A DNA stretch of 64,000 bases, from the NCBI GenBank assembly GCA_032433765.1, contig JAVIAB010000051.1, positions 147,835,275 to 147,899,274 on the forward strand, read 5' to 3'. Every line of letters starts with the position of its first letter. The stretch's first letter is position 1. A program made the position numbers and the translations under genes. A model generated the notes under the pieces. It had not been told where the DNA came from and ran no database searches. It worked only from the letters and a program-made list of their open reading frames with translations. This stretch comes from Megaustenia siamemsis. Taxonomy: Eukaryota > Mollusca > Gastropoda > Stylommatophora > Ariophantidae. Shown in pieces: positions 35,842 to 46,497 of this stretch.

Positions 35842-35962
35842 GAATGATCACAAGACAGGCTGTGTGAGAACTTGGCAGTTGTTGACGATTCCTTGTATTT
35901 TGAGAATGATCACAAGACAGGCTGTGTGAGAACTTGGCATTTGTTGACGATTCCTTGTATTC
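35842..35962. repeat. 62-bp direct duplication, two copies
   Basis: GAATGATCACAAGACAGGCT recurs at 35842 and 35904. The two units differ by one or two bases, so the duplication is young. Confidence 0.9.
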
Positions 35963-36623
35963 AGTTCTCAAGCATCAAGATCAGTAGAGAATTGTGTTTG
36001 TTTCTGATAGCCACCTTTTTATTTCATTGCACATCATTAACCAAGTAAAACATGGATTCAAGAGAGTGAATATTTGAGGTGAGTAAAACAAGTAAAATGT
36101 CCATTAGTCTTGCCGAAGATTGCGAGTTGAAGATGTTGTAACATACCGATTTGGAAAACTGCATAGATTTTCAACCGGGTCGAATTAAAATACAAATATT
36201 AGTTAAACAATTTTGAAATACATTTTCCTTTCATTTTGTCATTTTATTTCACTTCTTATCCCATTTGGTATCTCCTTGATCTACTAGTTCCACTCATTCT
36301 TGAACATGTAGTAGAGTTTATCTTTATTCCGTTGCCCATTTGTGTTGTTCTCGATTTCTGAGGTAAGCCGTATGTAGGTCAGCACGTCATGATTTTATTT
36401 TGTTCCTTTTGTGTCAAGCTGTCACCATACTTTGTCAGTGTGTACGTTACGCCCACCACTTCTTCATTGAATATGTTGGCGATGTGTCAACCAAATAGAC
36501 GGTTCAAGAGGGAAAAACATCACACAATTGTTTTCTTCCATCGTGTTTTTAGTTATGTTCCGTTTGTCAATATCATATTTATTTCTTGATAAAACATAAC
36601 ACAATGGACATTTGTTATTGTAT
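35963..36623. other. No recognised feature
   Basis: Unique-looking AT-rich sequence with a 66-codon open frame (36389-36589) that lacks recognisable motifs. Confidence 0.45.
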
Positions 36624-37340
36624 GGGGTTTGGGTAGTCTACGGGTGCAACGTCAGCCTTCGGACAGGGATGAAAAATAAGTCAAGAGCTCATGTCACGCC
36701 AAGTGGCGTATAGGGAATGTTAGGGGGCCATCATTTTTATAGACCTTCAGAACATGATTTTTGTGATAATGTGGTCAGTATTACATCCGTGCCGCTTTAC
36801 TTACCCAGAAAAAAATCCCTACCTATCTAAAGTTGGGTTAACCTTGATCAGAATCAAACCCGACCTTGTGTCATTGTAGTCCGGTTCACTAACCACTGAG
36901 TTATCGCGGCTTCTGGACATGAATGACCCAGGTTAAAAAACCATCACAGGCAATGATGATTTGTTTTCAAAAATAAGACAACATGAATCCGGCGTTTCTT
37001 CGTGGTGTTACCCCCTACTACTCCCTCCCGCGATCTCTGTGTAGTGAGATTCCATGTCTAGCCCTCTCAGATAACGGCAAGAAACAGGAGGTTCAGTGTC
37101 TGCACATGAGCACGTTAAATAAATGTTTTACAGAATCGATAAGAGTAGGCGATACACATCTGGCTCCCTCCCTAGAAACATTGACAGAAAAATCCTACCC
37201 GATCCTGGGTCATGCTTCAGAGCTCGTGCAAGTGGAACAGGAATGTTCTCGGATTTTCTCGAGATTCTCGTGGGGGATATTGAAGCAGCTGTGGATTCGT
37301 TCGGTGAAGAATGATGATGATGATCCAAACATAAACTAAC
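36624..37340 (+). mobile_element. SINE A copy split by a nested SINE B
   Basis: Head with box A-like TAGTCTACGGG (36634-36644) and GTCAGCCTTCGGACAGG. After the nested SINE it resumes with CCATCACAGGCAATGATG and GGTGTTACCCCC. The core CACGTTAAAT (37111-37120) aligns with the 14405-14419 core of the other copy. Open frames at 36983-37339 are SINE-derived. The element ends with (GAT)-rich sequence near 37325. Confidence 0.7.
36673..36914 (-). mobile_element. SINE B inserted into SINE A, with a probable 12-bp target-site duplication
   Basis: On the minus strand it runs from GAAGCCGCGATAACTCAGTG to the palindromic ACGCCACTTGGCGTGAC tail and GCTCTTGACTTA. The flanks GGACAGGGATGA (36661-36672) and GGACATGAATGA (36915-36926) match at 10 of 12 positions, consistent with a target-site duplication made by LINE machinery. 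Confidence 0.78.
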
Positions 37341-37529
37341 AAACGATGAATATTGTTAATGTAATCATTATCATTTTTGACTTAAAGAGATTGTTTGTCC
37401 AGTTTTACCCATTATATATCGCACAGGAAACACATAAGATTAACGGAAACGCTCTTCAGAGAATAGACAGAAGACAAAACCTTAAATGTGGAACGTAATT
37501 GACAGCTTTAATGTGGACTTAAAGGTATA

Positions 37530-37733
37530 TAATAGAGGAAAGTTGGAGTACAACTGGCAAAATACAAGGAAGGAGAGAGAGATCGCGGACGACTGAGAGA
37601 GAATGTACTTGAAAGCTTGGTGTCATCTCATGGAAAACAGTAAACAACATAACTGATACGATGCACCGTGGGTAGAAAATTTAGAAAGGACATGATCGCC
37701 TACACCAACCGTTATGGCACATGATGATAGACA
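37530..37733 (+). mobile_element. LINE 3' tail, family beta
   Basis: GGAAAGTTGGAGTACAACTG, GGCAAAATACAAGGA, TGATACGATGCACCGTGGGT and CATGATCGCCTACACCAACC precede a GATGAT end at 37726. This matches the end of the 20655-21935 copy in the opposite orientation. Confidence 0.8.
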
Positions 37734-38104
37734 GACACCAGGAATTGCATTTAAACAGAAGAGTTCCACAGATTGAGTCAGCATGACATTACAGCAAAGA
37801 TTCCGTGATGTCTTCAAGTGGCGATAAATGAAGTGGCAATATCAGATTATGGAACCTTCATAGTTATCATCGTTGCTGCCAGAAAGTCTTCTCTTGAAGA
37901 CAAGTGCTACACTTGATGTTTACATGTAATGTCTGCTTGTCCGCAAACCAAGATTTACAGAAAAAAGCGATTGTCTTGTCTTGTCAACGATCCACGGAAT
38001 TTTTGGCGCGTGCAAGAATGGTTAGTGACAGCCACTTGTGAAGACATTAATGAATATGGGCACGTGCGGATTTTCTGCTGACGGTGTTTTGTGTAAAAAT
38101 TAAT
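37734..38104. other. No recognised feature
   Basis: Unique-looking sequence with no clear ORF or repeat. Confidence 0.5.
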
Positions 38105-38620
38105 GTATCTGTTAGTGGACAACAACTGAAACGTGTAAACAAATTTGAAAATCTTGACTCAATGCTAACAAACTATTATTAAACACTTTAGATACTCCAC
38201 AAAAAACTAAACGGTATTAAGAAACACCTGCGACACTACCAAGAAAGAGTACATGGAAGATTGAAAAAAGACTGAACATAGATAAGAAGACTGAACATAG
38301 ATAAGAAAAAATGTAACAACTAAACAGTATAAGGCAAACGACCGATATAGCAATAATACTTTTTTTTTAAAAGATCATGTATTTTTTTCAATGCATTATA
38401 TGGCTGTAAAACGTGGATATTACTGCTGGTAGATCTTCTGGAAAATCCATAAATGTCTTGGAAACCAGGTGTTACATAACAAATCTCACAATACCATGGG
38501 CAGAGAAGAGCAAACATTTTAAATTTACAATAATTAAATATTCCAGAGAACTGGATTATACAGAATTGAAAAGAACAAGGAAGATTTTTGGTCACGGTAT
38601 GGATCAGTATAGAGGGCATT
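38105..38620 (+). mobile_element. Highly decayed LINE fragment
   Basis: Translated words on the plus strand, SGQQLKRVNKFENL (from about 38115) and a GCKTW-like block near 38403-38416, resemble the LQ.V..FKYLG and LYGCETW blocks of LINE C-terminal regions. The frames are broken repeatedly. The family cannot be assigned with confidence. Confidence 0.4.
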
Positions 38621-38625
38621 ATCCT

Positions 38626-39095
38626 CATCATGTGCCATACCGGTTGGCGTACACGATCATGTCCTTCCACAATATTCTATCCACAGTGCACCGTATCGGT
38701 TATGTTGTTGACTGTTTTCCATTCCATGCCATGCTACCAAGTTGTCTAGTATTTTCTCTCTTTGTCGTCCGCGATCTCTCTTTCCCTGTATTTTGCCATT
38801 TGTTACCAAGTATTCCAACTTTCCTCTTCTCAAGATGTGCCCGAAAAAAATTAATTATTTCTATCTTTCTGTTTTTTAGGAACTCCATTTTAGTGTTGAC
38901 ATCATTGAGAATATCCTTATTTGTCTTTTTAGCTGTCCAGGAAATGTTCAATATTCTTCTGAGAAATCCAATCTCTGTGGCCTCTAACCGTCTCTTCCTT
39001 TGTTTGTCTACTGTCTATGAATTGCTTCCATGGGTCAGAATTGGCTCTATATAAAACCGATGAATTTTCCTTCACAGTTGTCTTTACATAGACTT
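38626..39095 (-). mobile_element. LINE 3' fragment, family beta
   Basis: Matches 20663-21120 on the same strand: CATGTGCCATACCGGTTGGC, the CCTGTATTTTGCCA block, GCTGTCCAGGAAATGTTCAA, and ATTGCTTCCATGGGTCAGAA upstream. The encoded NISWTAKKTNKDILNDVNTK corresponds to the C-terminal WTAKK block. Frameshifts are present. Confidence 0.87.
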
Positions 39096-39635
39096 GACAT
39101 ATGGGGCATGTGCTTGGTAAATGATAGAGAGGAAACGAAGTAAGGAGATAGGTGCAAGTAATCACAGACGAGCTGGGACTGACTACAGCAGACACTGGAA
39201 ACATGAGAGACAAAACTCTAAGGTCGCTGTGACGTAAGTTTTGATTTTTAAATTGACACGCACGATAATGGAGGTGTTTTGAGTTCAGAAAAAATCGACC
39301 AATGAGATCATGAGGTTACACAAACAAGATCACGTGATCAATGCTGTGATTCCCTCACTGGAACCATTTGTCTTCTGATTAATTCAAGAGTTTGAGAATC
39401 TTCAGGCACATGACCAAACGTTAATGAGAAAAGTATCACCCTGCTCAAGGTTAACCTGGTCTTGTCTAGGGTCCAACTATCAGGTATTTTTATTTATCGA
39501 CTATCTTGCTGGCTCCACCACAAATGAGAGAATCTCATGAAGCAGATTTAATTATTGACACAATCTGCCTCACTTCATTTCTGGCACATTTTTTTTTTTG
39601 CATTTCCTTAATGCAGTTTTGGTTTGTTTTTCTTT
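39096..39635. other. No recognised feature
   Basis: Unique-looking sequence with a poly-T run near 39588. No TE or gene signature seen. Confidence 0.5.
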
Positions 39636-40012
39636 TATGTATCTACATATTGTGTCTGTTGTGTTTTATTTCTCTACATATTGTGTTAGTTATGTTTTAT
39701 TTCTCTACATATTGTGTTAGTTATGTTTTATTTCTCTACATATTGTGTTAGTTATGTTTTATTTCTCTACATTTTGTGTTAGTTATGTTTGTGTTAGTTA
39801 TGTTTTATTTCTCTACATATTGTGTTAGTTATGTTTTATTTCTCTACATATTGTGTTTGTTATGTTTTATTTCTCTACATATTGTGTCTGTTGTGTTTTA
39901 TTTCTCTACATATTGTGTTTATTATGTTTTGTTTCTCTATATATTGTGCCTGTTATTTTTTTTATCGCTCTGTATATTGTGTTTGTTATGTTTTATTTCT
40001 CTTAACTGAACA
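39636..40012. repeat. 31-bp minisatellite, about 12 units
   Basis: TTTATTTCTCTACATATTGT followed by GTTAGTTATGT recurs every 31 bp (39671 and 39702). One unit is truncated near 39790. Hydrophobic open frames here reflect the T-rich unit. Confidence 0.94.
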
Positions 40013-40331
40013 TTCATTTTCTCTATTACTTGGCTTTATGGTTCACGCGAGATAACCACTAAAGGCGTCCTCTCTTTTCGTAGCCAAAAACCGACAGAAT
40101 AGTCTGTGGCTGATGCGCTTTTGACCGTCTTGTAAAGTAAGCAATGTATCTCCACTACGGGCGATCTAAAGCATTTCTTCACAGGCTGTCGCACGTCTGG
40201 CTCAAACTATTCATCTATGTTTTCAATGTTCTCCGTTTTGTTTGTCTTTGACGTCTCTCTATTTCGTCTTCATTTCAGACTTCGCTGCATGACATAGTTT
40301 CTAAATTGCTACTCAGCGCGGGATCATTAAA
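40013..40331. other. No recognised feature
   Basis: Unique-looking sequence between the array and a SINE. Confidence 0.5.
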
Positions 40332-40490
40332 GGGAGCCGCAATATCTCAGTGGTTAGGGAACTGGACTACAAAGGACAAGAGGTAGGGTTCGATTCCAAC
40401 CGTCGGCTTCCGGGTTCACCCAACCTTACAAGGGTACCGGATTTTTTTCTGTGAAAGTAAAGCGGCACAGCGTAATACTGACCACATGTG
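40332..40490 (+). mobile_element. SINE B, 3'-truncated
   Basis: GGGAGCCGCAATATCTCAGT (box A region), GGTTCGATTCCAA (box B) at about 40388, then CCGGGTTCACCCAACCTTAC and GTAAAGCGGCACAG. The usual hairpin tail is missing; similarity stops near 40490. Confidence 0.82.
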
Positions 40491-40750
40491 AGGTGCCCTA
40501 AAGTGTAACCCTTGAGCTTTCAGTTTGTTGGTTGGTGAACTAAAAATTGTTGTGTTTAGTGTATGGCCCTGACCTTTCTTCAGCATGTAATTATCTTCCA
40601 GCATTGTTCAGCCAAAAAGAGAGAATCAGAAATGATTTTATAAGAGAAGGAGTAGTCATTGAGTCAATCTTAAGCTACATACAGAAGTAACCAATAAATT
40701 GGTTTGCCCATCTAAAAAGACTGCTGTGTTAATCTTTGCCATATTAAAAG

Positions 40751-41166
40751 AGGAGACGTGAGAAGACTTTCGGTCAATATGGCGGATATGGGGAACCGTT
40801 AAAGGCTGTGTGAAAAAGTGTTCCTTGTTGCAGTTTCCTCATATTCCAAACCCGGCTTGCTGACAGAGCTACTGAGCTAGTGCTCTGTGCAACTGTGTTT
40901 TTCATCCGGATCGTATTTCGATATTCCAATTGCTTACGATGAATTATGATATCGTATGACAAGGAACAGTTGGCTGTGTTCACTTTCTGTGCGGTTTCGC
41001 CTTATGTCTTTTGGCGTGTGCTGAGACTGCTATTATGGGGACTACAGCTACCTTTCTTTGTTTGGGAGATGAGTTAGTAATTCGGATGATTCCACTGGCA
41101 AGGGCGGTTGAGCAATTATGGATTTTAATTCATTTGCAGTGATACCGGGGCTTTCCAAAACCATAA
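40751..41166 (-). repeat. Dispersed repeat D, copy 1
   Basis: Inverted copy of 48989-49423. The first ~220 nt (minus-strand sense) are nearly identical, including an open frame ending in a TAG (MVLESPGITANELK, LPVESSELLTHLPNKER). The remaining ~200 nt are clearly diverged. The end has CACGTCTCCT. The class is unknown; it could be a non-autonomous DNA element or SINE-like. It abuts a 5'-truncated SINE B. Confidence 0.8.
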
Positions 41167-41276
41167 CAGACCACATTACCCCAAAATTCATGTGCTGAAT
41201 GTCTGTAAAATGTATGGTCACTAACACCATATTCCCTACACGCCACGCGGCGTGACGGAGCTCTTTACTTTACTGA
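41163..41276 (+). mobile_element. SINE B, 3' half
   Basis: ACCACATTACCCCAAAATTC, CACCATATTCCCTACACGCC and a GGCGTGACGGAGCTCTTTAC end match the 3' half of the full copies. The tRNA head is absent and is replaced by repeat D. Confidence 0.8.
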
Positions 41277-41856
41277 CGTGATCATTAAGCTCCGTCTCCT
41301 CCATTTAATCTCAATATATAAAGGTTTTTGCTTAGGCGACGAGATGTGTGAGATAATGCCGGTCTTAACGAGATCCTATTATGTTGTTCTCCAGCACTCA
41401 AATCAGCAATAAAGTGCTGAAAGTAAACATCTTTCATGGATTTGTTTGTATTTTTTTACTGCTGCAAACTTATAGTTTCCTATTTCGATTGCTGTTAGGT
41501 TCTTTAAGGGCTATGAATTCTGTCTATTTCATGTTTTTGCAACCTGTTTTGCTCTACTTATGCAATCTGAAGTAATTTCCCTCTTGAAAACGTTGATAGG
41601 AATGTGCTAATAATGCGACATCATCAGAGTGTAGCGAGTCTTTAAGCGTTTACGATGTTGTTCTAGGAACTGGTTCTTTGTGGACAGCTTCTAATGCCTG
41701 TTTCATTGCCCAGTCTTTTACAGTCAAACAAGAGAATGGATGACTTTACGTATTTCCGTTTTACTTTGAATGATCGGTTCATGTGGTTACCGCTGCATGA
41801 GTTCACGTGCTTTTCTAGTTCATCATTTTGGGGAAGATATAATAAGCCCTCAGCGT
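41277..41856. other. No recognised feature
   Basis: Unique-looking sequence. A 64-codon hydrophobic frame (41381-41575) has no identifiable family. Confidence 0.45.
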
Positions 41857-41968
41857 TTTTCACAGACTCCATGTTTTCACAGACTCCATGTTTTCACAGA
41901 CCCCATGTTTTCATAGACTCCATGTTTTCATAGACTCCATGTTTTCACAGACTCCATGTTTTCACAAG
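41857..41968. repeat. 17-bp minisatellite, about 6 units
   Basis: TTTTCACAGACTCCATG recurs every 17 bp (41864 and 41881), with C/T variants. Confidence 0.93.
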
Positions 41969-42944
41969 GATTTCCGCCTCGGAAGTTTCCCTCTATTTTA
42001 ATATTCCTTTATTATTATTTGTCTCCAGTCTAAAACACTGGAAACTACTTTTCGTGCTATTTCGTCCTATATCTGCTAGCACCGCACGGGCATTCAGTCC
42101 TACGAGAGATACTTGTCTAAATAGGAAAATACAGATATACATTTTATTCGTGAGTTGTGTTTGTAACCCTATAGTATAGTCATGAGTCCATATGCGTGTA
42201 AGATATCGCCAATGATAGCTACTGTCTTTGGTAGCAGAGTTGGCTTTGTGCTCAAGCGTTTGATTCTCATGGCAAAGCGCTGTTTCGAGAAGAACGGGTA
42301 CGATCTTGGTTCAGATCCGTTCATTATTATTTGTTTTTTTTTTTCTGTAGTTGATTATCTGCTATTTTTTTTACCGAGTGTTGTCCCCTGAAATTATTAG
42401 ATGTCTTCACAAGCCTTTCCAATATCAACATAATTATTGCAATATTTCCTCACATTCTAAGAGCACTCTGTTGTGTTTCTGAGTGTCAACAGTGATCTAA
42501 ATGACGAGGGTTATTACTGGTGTCTGCTGGTTTAGTTTCACGTCTACAGACCTGGGGCATAGCTTGATTCATTTAGAAGTAGGGTACTCTACAGCCCCAC
42601 TTTCGATCCATTTTACGAGTGAAGTGAACCAGATGTTTACTTTGTATTGCTAAAGTTAGCAATTGTTTCACAAAGACAATTTGAAATGTATCAACTGTGC
42701 CCTGCACGGCAGACATTTGCTGTCTAATCAAGCTAATGATCTAATAATTGTGTGTATTTCAAATTATAACATTTCATTAGGCTTGTTGGACGTTGTATCC
42801 GCTTTCAATACCCTTGTATCTCGTTTCCTTTCCTCTCTTCTTCTTTTTTTTTCTTCTTGTATCTTTTTCATTGGTGCCGAAAAGGTGTCGTGGTTATATC
42901 TTTTGTCGTTCTTTAGCTGCTCGAACTGTCTGAATTTGTGATGT
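41969..42944. other. No recognised gene; weak tRNA-like stretch
   Basis: Around 42230-42320, TAGCAGAGTTGGCTTTGTGC, then CAAGCG and GGTTCAGATCC about 75 nt on, resembles a decayed tRNA/SINE head. A real tRNA fold was not apparent. The rest is unique-looking. Confidence 0.3.
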
Positions 42945-43075
42945 TCCTTTGTTGTTACATGTCTCTGTCACTGCATCCATCCATCTTCTTCTGGGTCTTT
43001 TTCCATGCATTATCGAGAAGAACGCCCTTGATGGTGATTGGTGAGGATTCATTCTGACCAGGAATAATTGGAGCT
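42945..43075 (-). mobile_element. LINE C-terminal scrap
   Basis: The minus-strand reading GKRPRRRWMDAVTETC fits the conserved K.GRP..RW.D.V..D tail of endonuclease-RT LINEs. It is too short to assign to a family. Confidence 0.5.
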
Positions 43076-43911
43076 GTCAATCCACGAGGTTTCCTCTCAC
43101 CCCTTCTTACTCTATAACTTTGGACATCTTTTTCAGAGCAGATTGCTACATCCGGTATGTCTCAAGACTGTTATGAGTACTCCGGCAGTTTTGATTTGTC
43201 TGGACTATACTAATGGAAATTGGTGTCCATCCCCCGAATTTTATTTTATCAGGGCTATCTCTAAAGAAAGTATAGTCCTTCCTTGTGATTTAATATTTTT
43301 TGGGAGGCCAATATTTAAAAAAAAAATGTGGTTTTTCTTCCGCATGGTGTTAGCAGAAGTAGGCTACTCAGTCTAGCTAAGATAAGAATCAAAGAAGAAG
43401 AAATCGTAATACTTCAGCTGTAATCTGCAAAATAACAGAGAACTGAAGCTCTTTACATGACTTTCCAGAGCTCACGGAAAGGACGAAACAGAAGAAGTTG
43501 TACTTTATCTATCACCACTAATTGCGTACTCACCACATCTCATTGCACCACGGGAACGAACATCTGTTGATTCAATTAAAAGTATAACAAGTCTGTAAGA
43601 TGTGCTTCATCTGTGCTCACCGCAGCTTGAACGAGAAAGTTGATGGCGCACTTACGTGCTTTTGATCAACTAAAAGTTCTGTCTCAGCATGCAGGAGTTC
43701 TATTAGTTCAGCTGCCATGTCTAAACATCATCAAGTTTCAAATCAGCAGAAACCAAATAGTGAGGAGCTTAGTTTTCTGTATTTATTGTGAAAATAAATC
43801 TCTCACACAAGAGCTGCTATATTCTGACACTTGTTTGGTCCTCGGGAAATGCAATTCGTCTCATGGAAGCTGCAGTTTGAAAGAAGGTGAGGTTCCACTT
43901 TGATTCTTCTT
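43076..43911. other. No recognised feature
   Basis: Open frames of 87-102 codons (43068-43376 and 43640-43903) lack any recognisable domain. Host exon status cannot be judged from the sequence alone. Confidence 0.4.
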
Positions 43912-45960
43912 CTTTTTTTCCTTCCTCATTTGCCTTCCAGCGTCGAGGGGAGATATAATTTGGGCTCTTTTGCTCTTCTATTCGCTTCTGCTGCTGTTAT
44001 GTTACCTAGTGTTTCTAATATTCCGTTAATCCATTTTTGTGTGTGTGGTCGGTCTTTGGGTCTGGTGTTCTCGCAATTTTTATTAAAGGCTTGTTGTGTT
44101 GTGTTTTGATATTTGTTTCTTGTCACGTACCCAAACTATTTTTTTTTTTTTATGGAACCAATTATTCCTAGCTTTTTTCTCAGTTCTTTATTTCTTATCT
44201 TACCTCTCAGGCAGTTTCCTATTATTTGTCTAACACATTTCATCTTAGGAGTAGGTAATTTTTCTTTTTGTTCTTGCATCTAGCGTCCATGACTGGCATT
44301 AGTACACATAGGCATAACACAACGTTGTGATAAAGATTGTACTACAGAGTGTCCGTTTTGCCCCTAGAGTTATTTCATTGTTGGGCAATAGTGGTTATAG
44401 TTGTTCAAAGATTTCAACGATTTGACAAGCATTGTTCCATCTTGAGTCTATTTCTGCTGTTTGTGAATTGTCGTTTGTCACCAGACTTCCTAGATATTTA
44501 AATTCCTCTACTTGTTTTAGCTGTCTGCCGTCTATAGTTATGTTGTTGTTCTGTTTCTCTTTTGCGATATTCATGACTTCTGTTTTGTTGATGTTGATTT
44601 TAATTTTGTATTTTGTGCCTGTGCTGTTTGAGTCTATTTAAGTGTTCTTGTAGGTCTTCTATTTTTCCATGTATTAGTGCCTGATAGTTTGCAAATAGAA
44701 GCTCGTTGACCTCCAGTCTCTGATGAGTTGGCTAACTTGCATATATAGTCTATGCGTGTGATGAACAATAAGGGGGCAGGGGGGATAGTACGCCACCTGT
44801 CTTACTCCTTATCTAACTTTTAAGGGTTCTGTATAACCTGCAGCTGTTCTGACTACAGCTGCTGTTGATGTAGAGACTTTAAATTAGGTTGGTTAGATGT
44901 TGCCTTACTCCGTATGTTATTAGTATCTCCCACAGTTTTTCTCTGTTTACTCTGTCGAATGCTTTTTCCTGGTCAATGAAGGCTATGTACAAATGTGATT
45001 GTGTTCAGTTGTCGTTTCTGCTCGTTGTTTGAGTGTGGATAGAGCGTCAGTACGTCTTCTGCTTCTTTTTTCGAACCCCATTTGAGAATCGCTTAACGGT
45101 AGTTCTATTATTGGTCTCACGCTATTTTAATTTTGTGCATACATGTTGCTCCTGTTTCGCCTGCTGCTGCTATTATTTCTGCTGACTTGTTATCTATCTC
45201 TGTTGCTTTATTTCTTGGTGCATATTGGATTACTTCTTCGATTTCCTCATTCATGAGGTTGGGTTCAGTGTTTGTGCGTTCTTGCGTGGTTTTTGTTGTG
45301 TTATTGGTAGTTGGTCCCATGTCTTCAACATATTCTTTCCATCTCTGTTGTATATATTGGTTATTTGATATTGATTGGCCGTCTTTGTCATTTATGAGTT
45401 CAGCAGAATCTGTGGTTTTCTTTTTTTTCGCTCTCGTTGCATTTACTGCTTTGTAGAAATCTCTTGTGGCTTTTTTAAATCCCAGGTCATATTTTGTTTG
45501 AACTCTGTCAATTTGATTTGCTTAGCTTGTTTGATCACAATTTTATCTTTTTTTCCCCAAACTAAGGCATATTTTTCATTTTCTACTTTGTTCTTATTCT
45601 CCCTCCAATTTTAAAATAGTTTCTTCTTTTCTTTACTTCTTTCTATGGTTGTATCGTTTTACCGCGGGATGCTCTTTTTCCTTCTTTTGTTCTTTCCGTT
45701 CCACATACTATTTTTGAGATGTTGATTACTGTTTTCTTAAACTGCTACCACTCTTCTTCTCCTGTGCTTACTTGATTAGGGAGTTTATTGAATTCCTCTA
45801 TTAGTTTTCTCTCTAGGGTTTACCTTGGTTCTTGATCTTTTAACTGTTTTATTTTTATTGTTCTGTTTTTTTGCTTCTTTTGTTTGCTTGCGCATCTTTT
45901 CTTTGTTTTTGGGTGTATGGGTGTAATCATAATTATTTGATGGTTCGTTTCATCTGTGAT
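43912..45960 (-). mobile_element. LINE fragment, family zeta (about 2 kb, linker, RT and C-terminus)
   Basis: On the minus strand a linker of the type MGPTTNNTTKTTQERTNTEP leads into the RT start (NEEIEEVIQYAPRNKATEID, then NKSAEIIAAAGETGATCMHK). A heavily mutated RT follows: the catalytic box reads FANY (codons 44684-44695) where YADD is expected, within LLFANYQALIHGKIEDLQEH. The thumb has KTEVMNIAKEKQNNNITIDG and EEFKYLGSLVTND. The C-terminal tail (43926-44126) carries KNCENTRPKDRPHTQKWING and ILETLGNITAAEANRRAKE. Many frameshifts. Relatives lie at 53833-54370 and 63650-64000. Upstream limits (about 45460-45960) are less sure. Confidence 0.8.
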
Positions 45961-46497
45961 ATTAGGGGCATCTCTACTATTGTTAACTCTTTTCTTGTTC
46001 TGTTTTCTTTTTAGTATCTACACTGTTGAAAGAACAAAATAAACGTGGTAAATAAAATAAAAAAGAAGTAGGTGGTGAATGTGATATAGCAAAAGTAGAA
46101 AGAAATAAAGTGTGACAACTAACTAATAGTGAAGTGACACAATTACATGAATGACGCGGGAGGCAGAAGTGAAGCAATAGAACAATTGAAAAATATTAAA
46201 TGAGAAGGTGAGAGAAAAGAAGGCAAATGACAAACAAAAAGGAAATACATGGAAGTAACTCGCAAGGACTGTCCATTCTCATTGCTTCTTCTAACATAAT
46301 GATTAAATCATCCATAGCATGAGGTATGATGACGCATCGTTGTCCAAAGGTCGATCCTTATCTTCCTCGCTATTATTACTTTACTGAACTTGACTAATCA
46401 TGTAAATATTTCCTACATACACACCTGAGTCGGCTGGAGCTTTATCACTAATATACTTAAATACGAGCATTTGTAGATAACAAAGGAGGCACACTTT
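45961..46497. other. No recognised feature
   Basis: AT-rich unique-looking sequence between a LINE fragment and a large array. Confidence 0.5.

Noticed and set aside
36983..37339. 118-residue ORF as a candidate host gene
   Set aside because: The interval aligns with the body of SINE A at 14280-14600, so it is SINE-derived.
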